This document shows positions 6,989-13,037 of a stretch of 13,037 nt of DNA, piece after piece. Positions within the stretch are counted from its first letter, which is position 1. Each line of letters opens with the position of its first letter. The translations under genes and the position numbers were made by a program. Source of the stretch: Scatacola_A faecigallinarum (GTDB lineage: Bacteria > Pseudomonadota > Alphaproteobacteria > RF32 > CAG-239); NCBI GenBank assembly GCA_018713605.1, contig DVOM01000033.1, forward strand, positions 1-13,037, written 5' to 3'. The notes beneath the pieces were generated by a model. The model was not told where the DNA came from. It did not search any database and saw nothing but the letters and a program-made list of their open reading frames with translations.

Positions 6989-8053
6989 TTACTCGCTTCT
7001 GAAATATTCGGCAAAAAACTCCTGTTCCAGCAGGGCAATGTCTTCGCCTTCGCGCATCGCTCTGGCCACGAAGGAACGCAGCTTGTTTTTCGGAATATAG
7101 ACGCGGAAGTCTTTGGGTGCGGCATGGTCGGCGCCGATAACCCCGTCCATCAGAAAGTCTTCTTCGCTGTAGGGAGATAGGATGATCGTCACATTGGCAA
7201 AACGAATGACGCCGCGCGGCGGCAGCCGCAAATCCGGCCGCGTAATCAGGTTCAGCTGTCCCTCGATGCCGGGAATGGAGTCCATTTGGTTGTAGTTGGA
7301 AAAGCGTACTTTGTTATACTCTCCGCCTTTGCCTGTCGAAGAGCAGGAAAGGTACAGCTCGCGCGCAATAACGTTGCTGTCGTTTTCGCCGCAGATGGAG
7401 AAGCTCAGCCGCAGATATTTTTCAGGCGGATTGTCCAGCGATGGCGGATAAACCATATCTTCGACCGCATTGTCCAGAACCTCCAGATTCTTGTCGGCAA
7501 TAATCAGTTCGACATTTGGCTGCGGACGTTTTCCGAACATTCCCGCAATAACCGAATACGGAGCCGGCACGTTGTTGGAACCGGAGCGGATATAGATGTT
7601 GTTACCCATGGTTGTCATCAGGGGAGCCAGTTCCGATTTCGGAATGTAGGTGGCGACAAAACCGTCGCCGTTCTTGTCAACGCTGATAATATGATTGCGC
7701 ACGCGGTTGTGGCTCGGAATGGTACAGCCGGAAATGGCGTTTTCCAGCCAGCTCAGAAAACGGTGTACGTTCTTGACCTTAACTTTTGCCTTGGCAACGT
7801 CGCCGATGTCGCAGTCGCGGCTGCATTCCACGCCCCAGACGATGACGCCGCCTTCCGAATTGCCGAAACCCGAAATGCCCTTGGCCAGATTTTTTCTGTC
7901 GTCCTTATGCAGGCTGGTGCCGTTTTTTCCGGTCGAAACGGCCTGTTTAAAATCCAGAAACAGTTCCTCGGTTTGCAAATTGACGATAAAATCGTCAATG
8001 GCGTCTTCCCCGAAATAAATCAGCTTTTGAAAAATATCTTCGGCGCGGGACAT
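6989..8053 (-). CDS. AlbA_2/Schlafen-type domain protein
   Basis: The N-terminal 150 residues fit the AlbA_2 (Schlafen AlbA_2) domain: LDFKQAVS (33-40) stands for the family's E-F-K motif and LAKGISGFGNSEGGVIVWGVE (56-76) for its signature A-F-A-N-x-x-G-G-x-L-x-x-G-V stretch. A later YIRSGSN segment also fits. Such domains are often annotated as ATP- or nucleic-acid-binding; some Schlafen relatives are RNases, but many bacterial ones have no assigned activity. The C-terminal 170 residues are unrecognised and show no clear helix-turn-helix, unlike AlbA_2 transcription regulators. The start at 8053 is secured by GGGAG, 7 nt upstream. It follows ispH by 18 nt and precedes rnhA by 3 nt, so it is transcribed with them. 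A link to RNA or DNA processing through rnhA is inference only. Confidence 0.82.
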   Translation of the reverse strand: MSRAEDIFQKLIYFGEDAIDDFIVNLQTEELFLDFKQAVSTGKNGTSLHKDDRKNLAKGISGFGNSEGGVIVWGVECSRDCDIGDVAKAKVKVKNVHRFLSWLENAISGCTIPSHNRVRNHIISVDKNGDGFVATYIPKSELAPLMTTMGNNIYIRSGSNNVPAPYSVIAGMFGKRPQPNVELIIADKNLEVLDNAVEDMVYPPSLDNPPEKYLRLSFSICGENDSNVIARELYLSCSSTGKGGEYNKVRFSNYNQMDSIPGIEGQLNLITRPDLRLPPRGVIRFANVTIILSPYSEEDFLMDGVIGADHAAPKDFRVYIPKNKLRSFVARAMREGEDIALLEQEFFAEYFRSE

Positions 8054-8071
8054 GTTTTTTCTCCCAGAAAC

Positions 8072-8992
8072 TTAAAAACGGTCTTTCTCTTTTACCGAGT
8101 TTACATGATGAATCTTAATTTTGTCATAATGCTTTTTCAATTCGGCCAACAAGCCTTCAACCAGTTCCTCGGGAGCTGAAGCGCCGGCGCTGATGCCGAG
8201 GCTGCCGCCGATTTCGGCAAAGTCAAGTTCCGCCGCGTCGTCAATCAGAAAAGCCTTTGCCGCGCCGTTTTTCAAGGCGGTTTCTCTTAATTGTCGCGAA
8301 TTTGAGGAGTTGGCCGAGCCGATAATGACGACGACGGCGGTTTTGGAGGCCAGAGCCTTGACCGCGCCTTGACGGTTGGTCGTGGCAAAACAGATGTCGC
8401 TTCGGCTCATCGCCAGCAGATTTTTGAATTTTTTCCGCAGAATGCCGATAATTTCCGCCGTATCGTCTACGGACAATGTCGTCTGAGTCACAAAGCCGAC
8501 AGTCGTGTCCTCTGCTAGAGCAAGCTGTTCTGCTTCTGCGGCGGAACAGATGACATGCGCTTTTTCAGGGTGTTTGAGTTGTCCGACCGTTCCGATGATT
8601 TCCGGATGATTTTTCTTGCCGATGACAACGATTTCGGCGCCGTCTTCTTCCAGCCGGGCAATCTGCCTGTGTACTTTGGCTACCAGCGGACAGGTGGCGT
8701 CAAGAACCGTCAGGCCGCGGCGTTCGGCTTCTTCGGAGACGTTCCGTCCGACCCCGTGTGCCGAAAACACGACCGGACGCCCGTCGGGAACCTCCGCCAG
8801 TTCGTCAATGAAGACGGCGCCTTTGGCGCGGAGATTTTCAATCACAAACTTATTGTGGACAATCTCGTGCCGCACGAAAACCGGTGCCCCGTATTGTTTC
8901 AGCGCCTCTTCAACAATGCCGACCGCCCGCCGTACGCCGGTGCAGAAACCGCGCGGTTCGGCGAGATATACGTCCAAAGTCCGTTCGTTCAT
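8072..8992 (-). CDS. ispH: 4-Hydroxy-3-methylbut-2-enyl diphosphate reductase
   Basis: IspH is the last enzyme of the MEP isoprenoid pathway. It reduces HMBPP to isopentenyl and dimethylallyl diphosphate with a [4Fe-4S] cluster in the cytoplasm. The 306-residue protein matches E. coli IspH almost end to end (316 residues). The three cluster cysteines are C17 (EPRGFCTGV), C101 (DATCPLV) and C201 (SDICFATTNRQ). Substrate residues corresponding to E. coli H41, H74, H124 and E126 are H46, H79, H129 and E131 (NHPE), and TQTTLSVDDT (169-178) is intact. It should therefore be a functional enzyme, and the cell uses the MEP route. It starts 4 nt after the M16 protease stop and is second in the operon. 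Confidence 0.97.
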   Translation of the reverse strand: MNERTLDVYLAEPRGFCTGVRRAVGIVEEALKQYGAPVFVRHEIVHNKFVIENLRAKGAVFIDELAEVPDGRPVVFSAHGVGRNVSEEAERRGLTVLDATCPLVAKVHRQIARLEEDGAEIVVIGKKNHPEIIGTVGQLKHPEKAHVICSAAEAEQLALAEDTTVGFVTQTTLSVDDTAEIIGILRKKFKNLLAMSRSDICFATTNRQGAVKALASKTAVVVIIGSANSSNSRQLRETALKNGAAKAFLIDDAAELDFAEIGGSLGISAGASAPEELVEGLLAELKKHYDKIKIHHVNSVKEKDRF

Positions 8993-8996
8993 GATC

Positions 8997-10259
8997 TTAA
9001 AGCTTAATCAGTTGCTGCAGCTGCTCATAATCGGGATATTTTTTCAGTGAACCGAGCAGAGTGTAAGTCGGTTTGGAACTGAAAATTCTGGTGGCCGTAT
9101 CCCGAATGTCGTCCAGCGTAACGTTCTCGATTTTTTCAACCATTTCTTTAATCGGCAGAACCCGGTCAAATAACAGCATCTGCCGGGCAATGACTTCCGA
9201 AGTGGAAGACGAGCTTTCCAACGCCATCAGCATACTGGCCTTAATTTGCGCTTTGGCGCGGTTAAGTTCCTTAATGTCGACTTTGTCGTAACAGACTTTT
9301 TTAATTTCCTGCGCCACGACCGGAAGCAGTTTTTGCAGCTCGTCGGCCGTCGTTCCCGCATAAATGCCGGATATACCCGTCTGCGTATGCGAATTGGCAA
9401 ATCCGTATACCGTGTAAACCAGTCCGAGCTTTTCGCGGATTTCCTGAAACAGGCGCGAAGACATGCCGCCGCCGAACAGAGTCGAGAAAATCATGGCCGG
9501 ATAATAATGGTCGCTGTTGTAGTCAAAACCTTCAAAACCCAAAACCACATGTGTCTGTTCAATATCGCGCTTTTCGACATAAAAGCCGCCGGCATACTTC
9601 TGCGGCTGTATCGTAAACGAAACGTCAGGCTGCAGGCCGCTCAGGCGCTGTCGGCACATTTCGACGAATTTTTCGTGTTCAAGATTGCCGACCGCGCAGA
9701 CGACGATGTTTTCGGCTGCATAGTTGGTTTTCAGATAATTTTGCAAAGCCTGTCCGTCGAAGGAACGAACCTTTTCGGCCGGTCCGAGAATGCTTCTGCC
9801 CAACGGCTGGTCGGGAAAGGCTTTCCCCTGAAAATAGTCAAAAATAATGTCGTCCGGGGAATCAATTGTCTGTTTGATTTCCTGTACGACCACTTCACGC
9901 TCCTTAACCAGCTCTTCTTCGGGAAAAGTCGGATTGAGGATAAGGTCGCTGATGACGTCCAGCGCCAGCTCGGTGTCGTCTTTCAGCATTTTGGCGTAAA
10001 AGGCCGTAAACTCGCGCGACGTATAGGCGTTGTTCTGTCCGCCGACATTTTCGATTTCTTCCGAGATTTGCAGCGAAGTGCGGTTTTTTGTGCCCTTAAA
10101 GACCATATGTTCCAGAAAGTGGGAAATGCCGTTGATCTTTTCGTCTTCATAGGCGGAACCTGTTTTAATCCAGATGCCCAGCGAAACGGTTTCGGTGTTT
10201 GGGCGGGAGCAGGTAACAATTCGTAGTCCGTTGTTCAGGGTAGTCTGTTGTGTCTGCAT
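8997..10259 (-). CDS. M16 family zinc peptidase (mitochondrial-processing-peptidase-like)
   Basis: This 420-residue protein has the inverted zinc motif H47-F-L-E50-H51 and the third ligand E127 in EREVVVQEIKQ, with the spacing expected for M16 peptidases. An N-terminal LNNGLRIVT strand, GGQNNAYTSREFTAFY, and the C-half substrate-binding FGGGMSSRLFQEIREKLGLVYTVY complete the M16B pattern seen in beta-MPP and bacterial PqqL-like proteases. No signal peptide is visible, so it is probably cytoplasmic, cutting oligopeptides or small proteins. The start at ATG 10259 is fixed by AAGGAA (10266-10271), 6 nt upstream; the frame also offers a TTG at 10277, but that lies upstream of the ribosome site. 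It is the first gene of the operon M16-ispH-AlbA_2-rnhA. Confidence 0.94.
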   Translation of the reverse strand: MQTQQTTLNNGLRIVTCSRPNTETVSLGIWIKTGSAYEDEKINGISHFLEHMVFKGTKNRTSLQISEEIENVGGQNNAYTSREFTAFYAKMLKDDTELALDVISDLILNPTFPEEELVKEREVVVQEIKQTIDSPDDIIFDYFQGKAFPDQPLGRSILGPAEKVRSFDGQALQNYLKTNYAAENIVVCAVGNLEHEKFVEMCRQRLSGLQPDVSFTIQPQKYAGGFYVEKRDIEQTHVVLGFEGFDYNSDHYYPAMIFSTLFGGGMSSRLFQEIREKLGLVYTVYGFANSHTQTGISGIYAGTTADELQKLLPVVAQEIKKVCYDKVDIKELNRAKAQIKASMLMALESSSSTSEVIARQMLLFDRVLPIKEMVEKIENVTLDDIRDTATRIFSSKPTYTLLGSLKKYPDYEQLQQLIKL

Positions 10260-10280
10260 AAAGAGTTCCTTAGTCAAATT

Positions 10281-10314
10281 TGTATTTACTAAAATTATAT
10301 AGGTAGTATATATT
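10281..10314 (+). promoter_or_regulatory. Possible divergent promoter of elbB
   Basis: TATATT (10309-10314) is a five-of-six -10 match with a weak TTTACT (10285-10290) -35 at 18-nt spacing. The 82 nt between the two genes (10278-10359) are strongly AT-rich and must hold both promoters, so they probably overlap. The exact boxes on this strand are uncertain. Confidence 0.35.
10294..10299 (-). promoter_or_regulatory. -10 box of the M16-ispH-AlbA_2-rnhA operon
   Basis: A perfect TATAAT on the minus strand sits about 35 nt above the M16 start codon. The -35 at 17-nt spacing is only TTTTTA. Initiation near 10287 would give a leader of about 28 nt including the AAGGAA site. Confidence is limited by the AT-rich surroundings. 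Confidence 0.5.
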
Positions 10315-10359
10315 GATAAAAATTTATTGCAATAGTTCAGAACAAAGGAGACACAAGTT

Positions 10360-11040
10360 ATGGAAACACCGAGATTTGCCGTTGTCTTGTCGGGTTGCGG
10401 CGTTTTTGACGGCAGCGAAATCCACGAGGCCGTCTGCGCGTTGCTGGCGATAGACGAGGCGGGCTGCGCGTATCAGTGCTTTGCGCCCAACACCTGGCAG
10501 GCCAAGACCGTCGACCATTTTACCGGCGAAGCCTCCGCCATTGCCGGCGACGCCGACAACCGCAACGTTCTTGCGGAATCTGCCCGCATCGCCCGCGGCA
10601 ATATTTTGGATTTGTCCGAATTTAATCCCAAAGATTTTGACGCAATCATCTTCCCCGGTGGATTCGGCGCCGCCATGAACTGGAGCAACTTCGCCGTCAG
10701 GGGGCCGGCCTGCGAGGTCAATGAGGAAGTCGAACGCGCGCTCAACGCAAGCTACGAAGCCGGCATCGTCATTGGTGCCATGTGTATTGCGCCGACGGTT
10801 GTTGCCCGCGTGCTCGGCAAACATAAAGTTAAAGTGACGGTTGGCAATGACAAGGCCATTGCCGCCGGCATTGCCAAAATGGGCGCCGTTCATCAGGACT
10901 GCGGCGCGGCCGAAGTCTGTGTCGACGAGGAAAACAAAATCGTTACCGTTCCCGCCTATATGCTGAGCAAAAACATTTCGCAGATTGCCGTCGGCGCGCA
11001 TAATCTGGTAAGCGCCGCGCTGGATTTGATAGAAGCGTGA
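10360..11040 (+). CDS. elbB: ElbB-type glyoxalase-like protein (DJ-1/PfpI superfamily)
   Basis: The 226 residues align along their whole length with E. coli ElbB: VVLSGCGVFDGSEIHEAV at the N-terminus, the FAPNTWQ and HFTGEA blocks, RNVLAESARIARG, IIFPGGFGAA, the nucleophile elbow GAMC142IAP, and VDEENKIVTVPAYML near the end. C142 is the expected nucleophile, and E20 in GSEIHE lies where family members have an acidic partner. E. coli ElbB was named for enhancing lycopene production and has been reported to have glyoxalase activity; its physiological role is unsettled. A clear AAAGGAG (10344-10350), 9 nt upstream, fixes the start. It is transcribed away from the ispH operon, another isoprenoid-linked neighbour. 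Confidence 0.94.
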   Translation: METPRFAVVLSGCGVFDGSEIHEAVCALLAIDEAGCAYQCFAPNTWQAKTVDHFTGEASAIAGDADNRNVLAESARIARGNILDLSEFNPKDFDAIIFPGGFGAAMNWSNFAVRGPACEVNEEVERALNASYEAGIVIGAMCIAPTVVARVLGKHKVKVTVGNDKAIAAGIAKMGAVHQDCGAAEVCVDEENKIVTVPAYMLSKNISQIAVGAHNLVSAALDLIEA

Positions 11041-11080
11041 ATTGCGCACAAAATCCTTGCAATCCGCAATTTTTGTTTTA
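11041..11080 (+). terminator. Weak terminator candidate after elbB
   Basis: ATTGCG (11041-11046) can pair with CGCAAT (11065-11070), or more locally TTGC (11057-11060) with GCAA (11066-11069), just before a T-rich run with one G (11070-11079). The stems are short, so some read-through into gltX is likely. I see no convincing gltX promoter between this and 11126. Confidence 0.35.
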
Positions 11081-11125
11081 TGGTGTAAACAGGTTAAACA
11101 ATTAGTCAAAATAGGTAGTTGAATT

Positions 11126-12556
11126 ATGAAAGTAAGAACCAGATTTGCCCCCAGCCCGACCGGCTATATGCACATCGGCAACCTGAGAACCGCATTGTAC
11201 GAGTATCTCATCGCCAAAACCAACGGCGGCGACTTCATTCTCCGTATTGAAGATACGGACCAGAAGCGTTTTGTCGAGGGTGCCGAAGAAATCATTTACA
11301 ACACGTTGAAAAGAGTCGGCATGAACTGGGACGAAGGGCCGGACGTCGGCGGCAATTACGGTCCTTACGTTCAGTCGCAGCGCAAGCCTTTGTATGCCGA
11401 ATACGCGCATAAACTGGTAGAACTGGGCGGCGCGCATTATTGTTTCTGTTCCGCCAGAGACGCCGACGAGCAGAAAGACGACGAACAAAACATCAAGTTC
11501 AAAGATCCCTGCAAGCGCCTGAGCCTTGAAGAGGCGCGCGCCCGCATTGCCGCCGGCGAGCCTTATGTTGTCCGCCAGACCATTCATAAGACCGGAACTT
11601 CCATTTTCCATGATGTTGTTTACGGTGACATCGAAATTGATTATGACGAACTGGACGAAGGCGTTCTGCTCAAGTCCGACGGTTTTCCGACCTACAACTT
11701 TGCCAATGTCGTCGACGATCATCTGATGGAAATCACGCATGTTGTCCGCGGCAACGAATATATTTCCTCGACGCCCAAGTATAATCTCATTTATGAGGAT
11801 TTCGGCTGGACGCCGCCGGTTTATGTCCATGTTCCGCAGGTTATGAAAGACGCGCAGCACAAACTCAGCAAACGTAACGGCGACGCTTCGTTTCAGGATT
11901 TGGTGGCTAAGGGTTTTCTGCCCGAAGCGGTTTTGAACTATATCTGTCTGCTGGGGTGGAACCCGGGAACCGATGAGGAAATCTTCTCGTTGGACGATCT
12001 GAAAAAAGTTTTCAAAATGGAACGCATCAACAAGTCACCGGCCATTTTCGACCTGACCAAGCTGACCTGGATGAACGGCTGTTATATCCGTGCTCTCAGT
12101 CCGGAAGCTTTTCATGAAATGGCAATGCCGTTCTACAAACAGGCCGTCAGCCGCAATATTGACTTTAAGGTTTTGAGCGAGGTTTTGCAGCCGCGTACCG
12201 AAGTTTTGGGTCAAATTCCCGAAGAAATCAAATTTTTGGAGAATGTGGCAGATTATTCGGTTGAACTTTATAATAACAAGAAAATGAAAACGGATCCAGA
12301 AGTTGCCAAAAAGACTTTGGCTCTGGCTCTGGAAACTTTGAAAGAGCAAACTTCCTGGGACAATGATACCCTGTTTGCCGCGTTGAAAGCGCTGGCAGAG
12401 AAAGAAGGCTTAAAGAACGGTCAGATTCTCTATCCGGTCAGAATAGCTTTGTCGGGCAGGGAAACCACCCCCGGCGGCGCGACCGAGCTGGCTGTAATCT
12501 TGGGCAAGGAAGAAACCTTGAAACGCATTTCCGAAGCCCTGCAAAAATTAGCTTAA
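11126..12556 (+). CDS. gltX: Glutamyl-tRNA synthetase
   Basis: This class I synthetase charges tRNA with glutamate in the cytoplasm. The 476 residues have normal length. The first class I signature is Y-M-H16-I-G-N19 in RFAPSPTGYMHIGN and the second is K246-L-S-K-R250. RIEDTD and the DGFPTYNFANVVDDHLMEITHVVRG core are intact, and an anticodon-binding domain follows from about residue 330. In the zinc-finger region C106-x-C108 and C129 remain, but the fourth position is R131, not the His of E. coli, so zinc binding is doubtful; this loss is common in the family. HIGN, the WDEGPDVGG insert and GPYVQSQRK resemble Firmicutes enzymes more than the usual alphaproteobacterial form (HIGGARTALFN). Whether it also charges tRNA-Gln cannot be told. 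The ribosome site AGGTAG (11113-11118) is modest. It ends at a strong terminator. Confidence 0.97.
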   Translation: MKVRTRFAPSPTGYMHIGNLRTALYEYLIAKTNGGDFILRIEDTDQKRFVEGAEEIIYNTLKRVGMNWDEGPDVGGNYGPYVQSQRKPLYAEYAHKLVELGGAHYCFCSARDADEQKDDEQNIKFKDPCKRLSLEEARARIAAGEPYVVRQTIHKTGTSIFHDVVYGDIEIDYDELDEGVLLKSDGFPTYNFANVVDDHLMEITHVVRGNEYISSTPKYNLIYEDFGWTPPVYVHVPQVMKDAQHKLSKRNGDASFQDLVAKGFLPEAVLNYICLLGWNPGTDEEIFSLDDLKKVFKMERINKSPAIFDLTKLTWMNGCYIRALSPEAFHEMAMPFYKQAVSRNIDFKVLSEVLQPRTEVLGQIPEEIKFLENVADYSVELYNNKKMKTDPEVAKKTLALALETLKEQTSWDNDTLFAALKALAEKEGLKNGQILYPVRIALSGRETTPGGATELAVILGKEETLKRISEALQKLA

Positions 12557-12562
12557 AAAAAC

Positions 12563-12590
12563 AAAAGCCCTCTCAACTGAGAGGGCTTTT
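12563..12590. terminator. Bidirectional rho-independent terminator between convergent genes
   Basis: A perfect 12-bp stem (12563-12574 with 12579-12590) with loop AACT closes gltX on the plus strand, its 3' arm ending in TTTT. Read on the minus strand, the same stem ends in TTTT followed by a G and seven more Ts, so it also serves the gene ending at 12599. Confidence 0.93.
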
Positions 12591-12598
12591 TATCTATA

Positions 12599-13036
12599 CT
12601 AAAAATGGGCTTCGCAAGCAAAAGAACATATAGCCTGAGGACTGCAACTTTGCCCCAAACTACTGAGGCAACCACCAGATAATTGGGTTCCATGATAATT
12701 TTCCAAAGAAGATTGTCCTAATCGTACTGTTGCACAAACGGCCGAAACCCCACCAAGAGCCCATTCCAAACCACCGGATTTTTTATTGTTACACGTAGTT
12801 TGTGCATGTTCTAACGTACCTTCGCCTCCAGCAATTGCAATTAAACCATGTCGTCCTTTATCTGTAATTTCCACTACTTTTCCAATACCGATACCATTAC
12901 TGTCTTCATAAGTATCGCCGACCTTGTAAGTGCGAAGTGTTTCCTCATAGCCCGGGCAGTAGACTTGAGTATTGTCGAGCGGGCATTTGAGGATAGTTTT
13001 TCCGGCACAGTCGGCGGCAGTTTTGGTGTAGCCGAG
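12599..13036 (-). CDS. C-terminal part of a cysteine-containing, probably exported protein (5' partial)
   Basis: The minus-strand frame stays open from the right edge to the TAG at 12599-12601, giving 145 visible residues; the GTG at 12874 is internal, so the true start is outside the window. Nine cysteines occur (DCAGK, KCPLD, YCPGY, TCNN, VCATV, GCLSS, SCSPQ, ICSF, ACEAH). The stretch YKVGDTYEDSNGIGIGKVV followed by EITDKGRHGLIAIAG resembles the short beta-rich G-x-V-x-x-x-x-x-x-G-x-H-G segment found in many secreted proteins of gut bacteria. The family is not named with confidence. Export is inferred from composition, since no signal peptide is visible. The coding DNA is more AT-rich than its neighbours. 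The terminator shared with gltX follows 8 nt beyond the stop. Confidence 0.72.
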   Translation of the reverse strand, partial: LGYTKTAADCAGKTILKCPLDNTQVYCPGYEETLRTYKVGDTYEDSNGIGIGKVVEITDKGRHGLIAIAGGEGTLEHAQTTCNNKKSGGLEWALGGVSAVCATVRLGQSSLENYHGTQLSGGCLSSLGQSCSPQAICSFACEAHF

Positions 13037-13037
13037 A

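Noticed and set aside
7286..8179. 297-codon plus-strand frame opposite the AlbA_2 gene
   Set aside because: Antisense to a gene with a family signature and a good GGGAG site; no domain visible.
9246..10226. 326-codon plus-strand frame opposite the M16 peptidase
   Set aside because: Shadow of a gene with intact zinc ligands; no start signal or domain.
10260..10277. TTG at 10277 as start of the M16 peptidase
   Set aside because: The AAGGAA ribosome site lies between this TTG and ATG 10259 with perfect spacing to the ATG.
10324..11860. Minus-strand frames of 261 and 252 codons opposite elbB and gltX
   Set aside because: Both real genes match their families end to end; the opposite frames have no motifs.

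Overview
The window looks like ordinary chromosome of a Gram-negative bacterium, most likely an uncultured, host-associated alphaproteobacterium. This rests on three things: an ispH and rnhA pair in one operon together with a mitochondrial-processing-peptidase-like M16 protease, periplasmic proteins (a DsbD-type reductase, exported proteins), and cysteine-rich repeat proteins at both edges. The taxonomic assignment is inference. No phage, insertion sequence, CRISPR array, rRNA or tRNA is visible.

Layout, left to right. (1) 2-754 (+): 3' end of a very cysteine-rich repeat protein, closed by a strong intrinsic terminator. (2) 885-2426 (+): an exported protein with an HEXXH zinc-protease motif. 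(3) 2435-3022 (-): YqgE/AlgH family protein. It is divergent from (4) 3108-5792 (+), an unusually long DsbD/ScsB-type membrane thiol reductase; their promoters overlap. (5) 5789-6433 (-): an unrecognised 214-residue protein whose stop codon overlaps the DsbD stop and which has its own near-consensus promoter. (6) 10259-6542 (-): a tight four-gene operon in the order M16 protease, ispH, AlbA_2/Schlafen-like domain protein, rnhA, with gaps of 3-18 nt. (7) 10360-11040 (+): ElbB-type DJ-1/PfpI protein, divergent from the operon. (8) 11126-12556 (+): glutamyl-tRNA synthetase, whose sequence resembles Firmicutes-type enzymes more than typical alphaproteobacterial ones. It ends at a hairpin that can terminate transcription from both directions. 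(9) 12599-13036 (-): the C-terminal part of a second cysteine-containing, probably exported protein, cut by the window edge.

How the genes may work together: most are housekeeping (isoprenoid precursor synthesis by IspH, RNA:DNA hybrid removal by RnhA, tRNA charging by GltX). The accessory theme is extracytoplasmic proteins rich in cysteine at both edges, with a large thiol-disulfide reductase in between that could serve their folding; that link is inference. The least understood items are the HEXXH protein, the extra N-terminal region of the DsbD protein, the 214-residue orphan, and the AlbA_2 gene sitting where other alphaproteobacteria often carry thrB.
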